The translations under genes were made by a program, and so were the position numbers. 64,000 nucleotides of DNA from Trichomonas vaginalis G3 (taxonomy: Eukaryota; Parabasalia; Trichomonadida; Trichomonadidae), in contig NC_067207.1 of NCBI RefSeq assembly GCF_026262505.1, positions 10,260,082 to 10,324,081 on the forward strand. The letters are read 5' to 3'. This document shows, piece after piece, positions 30,701 through 40,813 of this stretch. The notes beneath the pieces were generated by a model that saw only the letters and a list, made by a program, of their open reading frames with translations, searched no databases and was not told where the DNA came from. Positions within the stretch are counted from its first letter, which is position 1. Each line of letters opens with the position of its first letter.

Positions 30701-33700
30701 ACCTTGATGAAGAGAGGAAGCTGCATGAAATGAAGAGAGGAAGCACTTGATCAAGCGAGGAAGCACTTTGTTGAAGAGAGGAAGCATCTTGATGAAGCGA
30801 GGAAGCACCTTGATGAAGAGAGGAAGCACTTTGATTTAGAGAGGAAGCATCTTGATCAAGAGAGGAAGCTGCATGATGGAGAGAGGAAGCATCTTGATCA
30901 AGAGAGGAAGCATCTTGATGAAGAGAGGAAGCATCTTGATTTAGAGAGGAAGCATCTTGATCAAGAGAGGAAGCACTTTGATTTAGAGAGGAAGCATCTT
31001 GATCAAGAGAGGAAGCACCTTGATGAAGAGAGGAAGCATCTTGATGAAGAGAGGAAGCACCTTGATGAAGAGAGGAAGCACTTTGATTTAGAGAGGAAGC
31101 ATCTTGATCAAGAGAGGAAGCACTTTGATTTAGAGAGGAAGCATCTTGATCAAGAGAGGAAGCATCTTGATTTAGAGAGGAAGCTGCATGATGAAGAGAG
31201 GAAGTACTTTGAAGAAGAGAGGAAGCACTTTGTTGAAGAGAGGAAGCATCTTGATGAAGAGAGGAAGCATCTTGATTTAGAGAGGAAGCTGCATGATGAA
31301 GAGAGGAAGTACTTTGAAGAAGAGAGGAAGCACCTTGATGAAGAGAGGAAGCACCTTGATGAAGAGAGGAAGCATCTTGATGAAGAGAGGAAGCACTTTG
31401 ATTTAGAGAGGAAGCATCTTGATCAAGAGAGGAAGCACTTTGATTTAGAGAGGAAGCATCTTGATCAAGAGAGGAAGCACCTTGATGAAGAGAGGAAGCA
31501 TCTTGATTTAGAGAGGAAGCATCTTGATCAAGAGAGGAAGCTGCATGATGGAGTGAGGAAGCACCTTGATCAAGCGAGGAAGCACTTTGTTGAAGAGAGG
31601 AAGCATCTTGATGAAGAGAGGAAGCACTTTGATTTAGAGAGGAAGCACTTTGATTTAGAGAGGAAGCATCTTGATCAAGAGAGGAAGCACTTTGATTTAG
31701 AGAGGAAGCATCTTGATCAAGAGAGGAAGCACCTTGATGAAGAGAGTAAGCTGCATGATGGAGTGAGGAAGCTGCATGATGAAGAGAGGAAGCACTTTGT
31801 TGAAGAGAGGAAGCATCTTGATGAAGCGAGGAAGCACCTTGATGAAGAGAGGAAGCACTTTGATTTAGAGAGGAAGCATCTTGATCAAGAGAGGAAGCTG
31901 CATGATGGAGTGAGCAAGCATCTTGATCAAGAGAGGAAGCACTTTGTTGAAGAGAGGAAGCACCTTGATGAAGAGAGGAAGCACCTTGATGAAGAGAGGA
32001 AGCATCTTGATTAAGAGAGGAAGCACCTTGATGAAGAGAGGAAGCTGCATGATGAAGAGAGGAAGCACCTTGATCAAGCGAGGAAGCACTTTGTTGAAGA
32101 GAGGAAGCATCTTGATGAAGCGAGGAAGCACCTTGATGAAGAGAGGAAGCACCTTGATCAAGCGAGGAAGCACCTTGATCAAGAGAGGAAGCATCTTGAT
32201 CAAGAGAGGAAGCACTTTGTTGAAGAGAGGAAGCATCTTGATGAAGAGAGGAAGTACTTTGAAGAAGAGAGGAAGCATCTTGATGAAGAGAGGAAGCATC
32301 TTGATTTAGAGAGGAAGCTGCATGATGAAGAGAGGAAGTACTTTGAAGAAGAGAGGAAGCACCTTGATGAAGAGAGGAAGCACCTTGATGAAAAGAGGAA
32401 GCATCTTGATTTAGAGAGGAAGCTGCATGATGAAGAGAGGAAGTACTTGAAGAAGAGAGGAAGCACTTGATGAAGAGAGGAAGCACCTTGATGAAGAGAG
32501 GAAGCACCTTGATGAAGAGAGGAAGCACCTTGATGAAGAGAGGAAGCACTTTGATGAAGAGAGGAAGCACCTTGATGAAGAGAGGAAGCATCTTGATGAA
32601 GAGAGGAAGCACTTGATAGAGAGGAAGCATCTTGATCAAGAGAGGAAGCACTTGTTGAAGAGAGGAAGCATCTTGATCAAGAGAGGAAGCACCTTGATGA
32701 AGAGAGGAAGCACCTTGATCAAGAGAGTAAGCTGCATGATGAAGAGAGGAAGCATCTTGATCAAGAGAGGAAGCACTTTGATTTAGAGAGGAAGCACTTT
32801 GATTTAGAGAGGAAGCATCTTGATCAAGAGAGGAAGCACTTTGTTGAAGAGAGGAAGCATCTTGATGAAGAGAGGAAGCACCTTGATCAAGCGAGGAAGC
32901 ACTTTGTTGAAGAGAGGAAGCATCTTGATGAAGCGAGGAAGCACCTTGATCAAGCGAGGAAGCACTTTGTTGAAGAGAGGAAGCATCTTGATGAAGAGAG
33001 GAAGCTGCATGATGAAGAGAGGAAGCACCTTGATCAAGCGAGGAAGCACTTTGTTGAAGAGAGGAAGCATCTTGATGAAGAGAGGAAGCATCTTGATTTA
33101 GAGAGGAAGCTGCATGATGAAGAGAGGAAGTACTTTGAAGAAGAGAGGAAGCACCTTGATGAAGAGAGGAAGCACCTTGATGAAGAGAGGAAGCTGCATG
33201 ATGAAGAGAGGAAGCACCTTGATCAAGCGAGGAAGCACTTTGTTGAAGAGAGGAAGCATCTTGATGAAGCGAGGAAGCACCTTGATGAAGAGAGGAAGCA
33301 CCTTGATCAAGCGAGGAAGCACCTTGATCAAGAGAGGAAGCATCTTGATCAAGAGAGGAAGCACTTTGTTGAAGAGAGGAAGCATCTTGATGAAGAGAGG
33401 AAGTACTTTGAAGAAGAGAGGAAGCATCTTGATGAAGAGAGGAAGCATCTTGATTTAGAGAGGAAGCTGCATGATGAAGAGAGGAAGTACTTTGAAGAAG
33501 AGAGGAAGCACCTTGATGAAGAGAGGAAGCACCTTGATGAAGAGAGGAAGCACCTTGATGAAGAGAGGAAGCACTTTGATTTAGAGAGGAAGCATCTTGA
33601 TCAAGAGAGGAAGCACTTTGTTGAAGAGAGGAAGCATCTTGATCAAGAGAGGAAGCATCTTGATCAAGAGAGGAAGCACTTTGATTTAGAGAGGAAGCAT

Positions 33701-36700
33701 CTTGATCAAGAGAGGAAGCACTTTGTTGAAGAGAGGAAGCATCTTGATCAAGAGAGGAAGCACTTTGATTTAGAGAGGAAGCACTTTGATTTAGAGAGGA
33801 AGCATCTTGATCAAGAGAGGAAGCACTTTGATTTAGAGAGGAAGCATCTTGATCAAGAGAGGAAGCACCTTGATGAAGAGAGGAAGCCGCATGATGAAGA
33901 GAGGAAGCACCTTGATCAAGCGAGGAAGCACTTTGTTGAAGAGAGGAAGCATCTTGATCAAGAGAGGAAGCACCTTGATGAAGAGAGGAAGCTGCATGAT
34001 GAAGAGAGGAAGCACCTTGATCAAGCGAGGAAGCACTTTGTTGAAGAGAGGAAGCATCTTGATGAAGCGAGGAAGCACCTTGATCAAGCGAGGAAGCACT
34101 TTGTTGAAGAGAGGAAGCATCTTGATGAAGCGAGGAAGCACCTTGATGAAGAGAGGAAGCACTTTGATTTAGAGAGGAAGCATCTTGATCAAGAGAGGAA
34201 GCATCTTGATGAAGAGAGGAAGCATCTTGATTTAGAGAGGAAGCTGCATGATGAAGAGAGGAAGTACTTTGAAGAAGAGAGGAAGCACCTTGATGAAGAG
34301 AGGAAGCACCTTGATGAAGAGAGGAAGCATCTTGATGAAGAGAGGAAGCATCTTGATCAAGAGAGGAAGCACCTTGATGAAGAGAGGAAGCACTTTGATT
34401 TAGAGAGGAAGCATCTTGATCAAGAGAGGAAGCACCTTGATGAAGAGAGGAAGCTGTATGATGAAGAGAGGAAGCACCTTGATCAAGCGAGGAAGCACTT
34501 TGTTGAAGAGAGGAAGCATCTTGATGAAGCGAGGAAGCACCTTGATGAAGAGAGGAAGCACCTTGATCAAGAGAGTAAGCTGCATGATCAAGAGAGGAAG
34601 CATCTTGATCAAGAGAGGAAGCACTTTGATTTAGAGAGGAAGCACTTTGATTTAGAGAGGAAGCATCTTGATCAAGAGAGGAAGCACCTTGATGAAGAGA
34701 GGAAGCATCTTGATCAAGAGAGGAAGCACTTTGATTTAGAGAGGAAGCATCTTGATCAAGAGAGGAAGCACTTTGATTTAGAGAGGAAGCATCTTGATCA
34801 AGAGAGGAAGCACCTTGATGAAGAGAGGAAGCTGCATGATGAAGAGAGGAAGCACCTTGATCAAGCGAGGAAGCACTTTGTTGAAGAGAGGAAGCATCTT
34901 GATGAAGCGAGGAAGCACCTTGATGAAGAGAGGAAGCACTTTGATTTAGAGAGGAAGCATCTTGATCAAGAGAGGAAGCTGCATGATGGAGTGAGGAAGC
35001 ACCTTGATCAAGCGAGGAAGCACTTTGTTGAAGAGAGGAAGCATCTTGATGAAGAGAGGAAGCACCTTGATGAAGAGAGGAAGCTGCATGATGGAGTGAG
35101 GAAGCATCTTGATCAAGCGAGGAAGCACTTTGTTGAAGAGAGGAAGCATCTTGATGAAGAGAGGAAGCTGCATGATGAAGAGAGGAAGCACCTTGCTCAA
35201 GCGAGGAAGCACTTTGATCAAGAGAGGAAGCACCTTGATCAAGAGAGGAAGCTGCATGATGAAGAGAGGAAGCACCTTGATCAAGCGAGGAAGCACTTTG
35301 ATTTAGAGAGGAAGCATCTTGATCAAGAGAGGAAGCTGCATGATGGAGTGAGGAAGCATCTTGATCAAGAGAGGAAGCATCTTGATGAAGCGATGAAGCA
35401 CTTTGATTTAGAGAGGAAGCATCTTGATGAAGCGAGGAAGCACCTTGATGAAGAGAGGAAGCACCTTGATCAAGAGAGGAAGCATCTTGATCAAGAGAGG
35501 AAGTACTTTGAAGAAGAGAGGAAGCACCTTGATGAAGAGAGGAAGCATCTTGATCAAGAGAGGAAGCACCTTGATCAAGAGAGTAAGCTGCATGATCAAG
35601 AGAGGAAGCATCTTGATCAAGAGAGGAAGCACTTTGATTTAGAGAGGAAGCACTTTGATTTAGAGAGGAAGCATCTTGATCAAGAGAGGAAGCACTTTGA
35701 TTTAGAGAGGAAGCACTTTGATTTAGAGAGGAAGCATCTTGATCAAGAGAGGAAGCACTTTGATTTAGAGAGGAAGCATCTTGATCAAGAGAGGAAGCAC
35801 CTTGATGAAGAGAGGAAGCCGCATGATGAAGAGAGGAAGCACCTTGATCAAGCGAGGAAGGACTTTGTTGAAGAGAGGAAGCATCTTGATGAAGAGAGGA
35901 AGCTGCATGATGGAGTGAGGAAGCATCTTGATCAAGAGAGGAAGCACCTTGATGAAGAGAGGAAGCATCTTGATCAAGAGAGGAAGCATCTTGATCAAGA
36001 GAGGAAGCACTTTGTTGAAGAGAGGAAGCATCTTGATCAAGAGAGGAAGCACCTTGATGAAGAGAGGAAGCACCTTGATCAAGAGAGTAAGCTGCATGAT
36101 GAAGAGAGGAAGCATCTTGATCAAGAGAGGAAGCACTTTGATTTAGAGAGGAAGCACTTTGATTTAGAGAGGAAGCATCTTGATCAAGAGAGGAAGCACC
36201 TTGATGAAGAGAGGAAGCATCTTGATCAAGAGAGGAAGCACCTTGATCAAGAGAGGAAGCTGCATGATGAAGAGAGGAAGCACCTTGATCAAGCGAGGAA
36301 GCACTTTGATTTAGAGAGGAAGCATCTTGATGAAGCGAGGAAGCACCTTGATGAAGAGAGGAAGCACTTTGATTTAGAGAGGAAGCATCTTGATCAAGAG
36401 AGGAAGCTGCATGATGGAGTGAGGAAGCATCTTGATCAAGAGAGGAAGCACCTTGATGAAGAGAGGAAGCACTTTGATTTAGAGAGGAAGCTGCATGATG
36501 AAGAGAGGAAGTACTTTGAAGAAGAGAGGAAGCACCTTGATGAAGAGAGGAAGCATCTTGATGAAGAGAGGAAGCATCTTGATCAAGAGAGGAAGCATCT
36601 TGATCAAGAGAGGAAGCACTTTGATTTAGAGAGGAAGCATCTTGATCAAGAGAGGAAGCACCTTGATGAAGAGAGGAAGCACCTTGATCAAGAGAGTAAG

Positions 36701-39528
36701 CTGCATGATCAAGAGAGGAAGCATCTTGATCAAGAGAGGAAGCACTTTGATTTAGAGAGGAAGCACTTTGATTTAGAGAGGAAGCATCTTGATCAAGAGA
36801 GGAAGCACCTTGATGAAGAGAGGAAGCTGTATGATGAAGAGAGGAAGCACCTTGATCAAGCGAGGAAGCACTTTGTTGAAGAGAGGAAGCATCTTGATGA
36901 AGCGAGGAAGCACCTTGATGAAGAGAGGAAGCACTTTGATTTAGAGAGGAAGCATCTTGATCAAGAGAGGAAGCTGCATGATGGAGTGAGGAAGCATCTT
37001 GATCAAGAGAGGAAGCACTTTGATTTAGAGAGGAAGCACTTTGATTTAGAGAGGAAGCATCTTGATCAAGAGAGGAAGCATCTTGATGAAGAGAGGAAGC
37101 ACCTTGATCAAGAGAGGAAGTACTTTGATCAAGAGAGGAAGCATCTTGATGAAGCGAGGAAGCTGCATGATGGAGTGAGGAAGCATCTTGATCAAGAGAG
37201 GAAGCACCTTGATCAAGCGAGGAAGCACTTTGATTTAGAGAGGAAGCTGCATGATGAAGAGAGGAAGTACTTTGAAGAAGAGAGGAAGCATCTTGATGAA
37301 GAGAGGAAGCACCTTGATGAAGAGAGGAAGCATCTTGATGAAGAGAGGAAGCATCTTGATGAAGCGAGGAAGCACCTTGATCAAGCGAGGAAGCACTTTG
37401 TTGAAGAGAGGAAGCATCTTGATGAAGCGAGGAAGCACCTTGATGAAGAGAGGAAGCACTTTGATTTAGAGAGGAAGCATCTTGATCAAGAGAGGAAGCA
37501 TCTTGATGAAGAGAGGAAGCATCTTGATTTAGAGAGGAAGCTGCATGATCAAGAGAGGAAGTACTTTGAAGAAGAGAGGAAGCACCTTGATGAAGAGAGG
37601 AAGCACCTTGATGAAGAGAGGAAGCATCTTGATGAAGAGAGGAAGCATCTTGATCAAGAGAGGAAGCACCTTGATGAAGAGAGGAAGCACTTTGATTTAG
37701 AGAGGAAGCATCTTGATCCAGAGAGGAAGCTGCATGATCAAGAGAGGAAGCATCTTGATCAAGAGAGGAAGCACTTTGATTTAGAGAGGAAGCACTTTGA
37801 TTTAGAGAGGAAGCATCTTGATCAAGAGAGGAAGCACTTTGATTTAGAGAGGAAGCATCTTGATCAAGAGAGGAAGCACCTTGATGAAGAGAGGAAGCTG
37901 CATGATGAAGAGAGGAAGCACCTTGATCAAGCGAGGAAGGACTTTGTTGAAGAGAGGAAGCATCTTGATGAAGCGAGGAAGCACCTTGATGAAGAGAGGA
38001 AGCACTTTGATTTAGAGAGGAAGCATCTTGATCAAGAGAGGAAGCTGCATGATGGAGTGAGGAAGCATCTTGATCAAGAGAGGAAGCACCTTGATGAAGA
38101 GAGGAAGCACTTTGATTTAGAGAGGAAGCATCTTGATCAAGAGAGGAAGCACTTTGATTTAGAGAGGAAGCACTTTGATTTAGAGAGGAAGCATCTTGAT
38201 CAAGAGAGGAAGCACTTTGATTTAGAGAGGAAGCATCTTGATCAAGAGAGGAAGCACCTTGATGAAGAGAGGAAGCTGCATGATGAAGAGAGGAAGCACC
38301 TTGATCAAGCGAGGAAGCACTTTGTTGAAGAGAGGAAGCATCTTGATGAAGCGAGGAAGCACCTTGATGAAGAGAGGAAGCACTTTGATTTAGAGAGGAA
38401 GCATCTTGATCAAGAGAGGAAGCTGCATGATGGAGTGAGGAAGCACCTTGATCAAGCGAGGAAGCACTTTGTTGAAGAGAGGAAGCACTTTGATTTAGAG
38501 AGGAAGCTGCATGATGAAGAGAGGAAGTACTTTGAAGAAGAGAGGAAGCATCTTGATGAAGAGAGGAAGCACCTTGATGAAGAGAGGAAGCATCTTGATG
38601 AAGAGAGGAAGCATCTTGATCAAGAGAGGAAGCACCTTGATGAAGAGAGGAAGCACTTTGATTTAGAGAGGAAGCATCTTGATCAAGAGAGGAAGCTGCA
38701 TGATCAAGAGAGGAAGCATCTTGATCAAGAGAGGAAGCACTTTGATTTAGAGAGGAAGCACTTTGATTTAGAGAGGAAGCATCTTGATCAAGAGAGGAAG
38801 CACTTTGATTTAGAGAGGAAGCATCTTGATCAAGAGAGGAAGCACCTTGATGAAGAGAGGAAGCTGCATGATGAAGAGAGGAAGCACCTTGATCAAGCGA
38901 GGAAGGACTTTGTTGAAGAGAGGAAGCATCTTGATGAAGCGAGGAAGCACCTTGATGAAGAGAGGAAGCACTTTGATTTAGAGAGGAAGCATCTTGATCA
39001 AGAGAGGAAGCTGCATGATGGAGTGAGGAAGCATCTTGATCAAGAGAGGAAGCACCTTGATGAAGAGAGGAAGCACTTTGATTTAGAGAGGAAGCATCTT
39101 GATCAAGAGAGGAAGCACTTTGATTTAGAGAGGAAGCACTTTGATTTAGAGAGGAAGCATCTTGATCAAGAGAGGAAGCACTTTGATTTAGAGAGGAAGC
39201 ATCTTGATCAAGAGAGGAAGCACCTTGATGAAGAGAGGAAGCTGCATGATGAAGAGAGGAAGCACCTTGATCAAGCGAGGAAGCACTTTGTTGAAGAGAG
39301 GAAGCATCTTGATGAAGCGAGGAAGCACCTTGATGAAGAGAGGAAGCACTTTGATTTAGAGAGGAAGCATCTTGATCAAGAGAGGAAGCTGCATGATGGA
39401 GTGAGGAAGCATCTTGATCAAGAGAGGAAGCACCTTGATGAAGAGAGGAAGCACTTTGATTTAGAGAGGAAGCTGCATGATGAAGAGAGGAAGTACTTTG
39501 AAGAAGAGAGGAAGCATCTTGATGAAAA
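24751..39528 (+). repeat. 14.8 kb minisatellite of 21-bp units coding coiled-coil heptads
   Basis: About 700 head-to-tail 21-bp units of the type AGGAAGCACCTTGATGAAGAG, each coding seven residues (RKHLDEE). Recurring variants code RKHLDQE, RKHFDLE, RKHFVEE, RKYFEEE, RKLHDEE, RKLHDGV, RKHLDQA and RKHLDEA. Roughly 24.7-26.1 and 33-39.5 kb keep the 21-bp phase; about 26.1-32.7 kb has many one- or two-base slips. Near the right end the units form a higher-order repeat of 966 bp (46 units). Left neighbour is the pogo-like transposase, right neighbour the methyltransferase gene of Polinton B. Confidence 0.97.
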
Positions 39529-39541
39529 GATATTATATTGA
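34991..39541 (+). CDS. Open heptad-repeat frame, 1516 aa (may not be a gene)
   Basis: One uninterrupted frame through the right third of the minisatellite, about 215 heptads of RK(H/L/Y)xDxE type, which would form one very long, highly charged coiled coil (roughly 225 nm if continuous). The pattern of hydrophobic residues at one or two positions per heptad (Leu/Phe, and His or Tyr beside it) is compatible with a coiled coil or a single charged helix. Against a real gene: the start is an arbitrary ATG-like codon inside the array, no initiator motif stands before it, and other frames are open too. The last codons run into the element's methyltransferase region and stop at once. Confidence 0.3.
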   Translation: MRKHLDQARKHFVEERKHLDEERKHLDEERKLHDGVRKHLDQARKHFVEERKHLDEERKLHDEERKHLAQARKHFDQERKHLDQERKLHDEERKHLDQARKHFDLERKHLDQERKLHDGVRKHLDQERKHLDEAMKHFDLERKHLDEARKHLDEERKHLDQERKHLDQERKYFEEERKHLDEERKHLDQERKHLDQESKLHDQERKHLDQERKHFDLERKHFDLERKHLDQERKHFDLERKHFDLERKHLDQERKHFDLERKHLDQERKHLDEERKPHDEERKHLDQARKDFVEERKHLDEERKLHDGVRKHLDQERKHLDEERKHLDQERKHLDQERKHFVEERKHLDQERKHLDEERKHLDQESKLHDEERKHLDQERKHFDLERKHFDLERKHLDQERKHLDEERKHLDQERKHLDQERKLHDEERKHLDQARKHFDLERKHLDEARKHLDEERKHFDLERKHLDQERKLHDGVRKHLDQERKHLDEERKHFDLERKLHDEERKYFEEERKHLDEERKHLDEERKHLDQERKHLDQERKHFDLERKHLDQERKHLDEERKHLDQESKLHDQERKHLDQERKHFDLERKHFDLERKHLDQERKHLDEERKLYDEERKHLDQARKHFVEERKHLDEARKHLDEERKHFDLERKHLDQERKLHDGVRKHLDQERKHFDLERKHFDLERKHLDQERKHLDEERKHLDQERKYFDQERKHLDEARKLHDGVRKHLDQERKHLDQARKHFDLERKLHDEERKYFEEERKHLDEERKHLDEERKHLDEERKHLDEARKHLDQARKHFVEERKHLDEARKHLDEERKHFDLERKHLDQERKHLDEERKHLDLERKLHDQERKYFEEERKHLDEERKHLDEERKHLDEERKHLDQERKHLDEERKHFDLERKHLDPERKLHDQERKHLDQERKHFDLERKHFDLERKHLDQERKHFDLERKHLDQERKHLDEERKLHDEERKHLDQARKDFVEERKHLDEARKHLDEERKHFDLERKHLDQERKLHDGVRKHLDQERKHLDEERKHFDLERKHLDQERKHFDLERKHFDLERKHLDQERKHFDLERKHLDQERKHLDEERKLHDEERKHLDQARKHFVEERKHLDEARKHLDEERKHFDLERKHLDQERKLHDGVRKHLDQARKHFVEERKHFDLERKLHDEERKYFEEERKHLDEERKHLDEERKHLDEERKHLDQERKHLDEERKHFDLERKHLDQERKLHDQERKHLDQERKHFDLERKHFDLERKHLDQERKHFDLERKHLDQERKHLDEERKLHDEERKHLDQARKDFVEERKHLDEARKHLDEERKHFDLERKHLDQERKLHDGVRKHLDQERKHLDEERKHFDLERKHLDQERKHFDLERKHFDLERKHLDQERKHFDLERKHLDQERKHLDEERKLHDEERKHLDQARKHFVEERKHLDEARKHLDEERKHFDLERKHLDQERKLHDGVRKHLDQERKHLDEERKHFDLERKLHDEERKYFEEERKHLDEKILY

Positions 39542-40293
39542 GAGAACTTAAGAAACTACCGAATGGTCTAACATTTGTAGATTTGTTCGGTGGAAGTTTC
39601 TATATATCCCATTTATGTCATACAATATTCCCAGACTCAAAGATTATATGCAATGACTTCGACAACTATATGGACCGTCTCAAACATATTCCAGACACAA
39701 ACAATATATTGAAAGAGTTAAAAGAAAAGATACCTATAGGTAAGATGGAACGTATACCATTAGATAAGAAAAATATTGTGAGAGAGGTTTTGAAAAAAGC
39801 AGAATATATAGACTGGGATAGTATATCTGCTAGACTATTATATAGTGGTGCTATAAGAGTTCATGATATTGAAACACTTATGTCAAAAGTTTTATATCTT
39901 AACTATACAAATGTTTTCAAAGAGGACATAGAAAAATATATTGAGGGTATAGAGTTTGTGAGATGTCATTGGACAGATTTGTATGAAAAATATAAAGACA
40001 AGGAAAATGTTTTCTTTATAGTGGACCCGCCGTTCTATAACACATGGGATTTTCAATACCAAGTAGACTGGACTTTGAGAGACTCTTTAGAAACTTTAGA
40101 CGTTATACATAACCATCCATGCTTTTACTTTACATCCGATAAAAGTGGTTTGGAAACCGTTATGAGATGGTTAGAGGACATACATGACTATGAGTTTATA
40201 TATGACAAGATAGAATATGAGAGAGGTCCTATAAACTGGAGAAAGTGTCACAATAAAGAAATTTTATTAGTAAGTAAATGTGGTTTGAAATAG
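39538..40293 (+). CDS. DNA adenine (N6) methyltransferase, Dam/D12 class
   Basis: Would transfer a methyl group from S-adenosylmethionine to adenine in DNA. About 250 codons. The SAM-binding motif I is TFVDLFGGSF (residues about 12-21) and the catalytic motif is FIVDPPFYN (Asp163-Pro-Pro-Phe166), the order (motif I before DPPY/F) of the Dam/D12 group. The C-terminal part has YFTSDKSGLE and a conserved-looking EILLVSK end. The minisatellite abuts its beginning, so the initiating codon is not clear; the frame has a TTG near the junction. N6-methyladenine is the main DNA methyl mark in Trichomonas, so an element-borne enzyme could mark or protect element DNA (inference). Confidence 0.8.
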   Translation: MRELKKLPNGLTFVDLFGGSFYISHLCHTIFPDSKIICNDFDNYMDRLKHIPDTNNILKELKEKIPIGKMERIPLDKKNIVREVLKKAEYIDWDSISARLLYSGAIRVHDIETLMSKVLYLNYTNVFKEDIEKYIEGIEFVRCHWTDLYEKYKDKENVFFIVDPPFYNTWDFQYQVDWTLRDSLETLDVIHNHPCFYFTSDKSGLETVMRWLEDIHDYEFIYDKIEYERGPINWRKCHNKEILLVSKCGLK

Positions 40294-40409
40294 GACTACT
40301 TGTTTTAGGTTTTTTCCATTGTGTCATTTATTTATTTGACGTGGCAGAAAAGTACAGAGAATATGAAGATGAACCAATGCCTGCAAATGTTCAGCATATG
40401 TACTCGTAA
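40278..40409 (+). CDS. Small single-span membrane protein, 43 aa
   Basis: Starts inside the last codons of the methyltransferase gene, in another frame, with M-W-F-E-I-G-L-L-V-L-G-F-F-H-C-V-I-Y-L-F as a clear hydrophobic segment (residues about 2-20), followed by a charged tail with DVAEKYREYEDE. Fits a small membrane-anchored virion or infection protein of the kind common in this type of element, but I know no direct relative. The overlap with the upstream gene and the clean frame favour a real gene. Confidence 0.55.
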   Translation: MWFEIGLLVLGFFHCVIYLFDVAEKYREYEDEPMPANVQHMYS

Positions 40410-40432
40410 GAGATATTTTTATCTAATATTAA

Positions 40433-40795
40433 ATGGACGCACAGAACTTAGCGAATGCACAGCAACCTGGACAACCAAACACAGAGAATATTCCAAATGA
40501 AGTTAGAATACAAACTGCAATGGCAAACTATGGTCAAGTGCCAACAGATGTACAAATGCAAACTGCCATGTCAAATGACGCTGCGTTAGGTTTGCCACCA
40601 TGGTATGCAAATATGAGATGGAAAGAGTTTTATACAAACCCTGAAGTGGGATATAAACAACTTTATGCAGATGACGCGAACACAGGAGTTGACCCCGAAT
40701 ATGTTTTCTACCAGAGGAGAAACAGAATGTATGAGCTCCAGTTAAAGAATGCTATGGAACTCAACAGGAAACGTAAGAGACTAGGCGGACATTAG
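40433..40795 (+). CDS. Unknown Polinton protein, 120 aa
   Basis: Not recognised. The N-terminal 55 residues are rich in Gln, Asn and Ala and hold an internal duplication (VRIQTAMANYGQVP / VQMQTAMSNDAALG). The C-terminal half has aromatic residues (PPWYANMRWKEFY) and ends in a basic RKRKRLGGH, which may bind DNA or capsid. The leader TTTTTATCTAATATTAA sits directly before the ATG. Confidence 0.65.
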   Translation: MDAQNLANAQQPGQPNTENIPNEVRIQTAMANYGQVPTDVQMQTAMSNDAALGLPPWYANMRWKEFYTNPEVGYKQLYADDANTGVDPEYVFYQRRNRMYELQLKNAMELNRKRKRLGGH

Positions 40796-40813
40796 ATTTT
40801 TACATATAGTAAA

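Noticed and set aside
24792-32651. Long minus-strand frames rich in ASSLHQG or LPLFIKV
   Set aside because: They are the complementary reading of the 21-bp repeat, with no start context; treated as shadows of the array.
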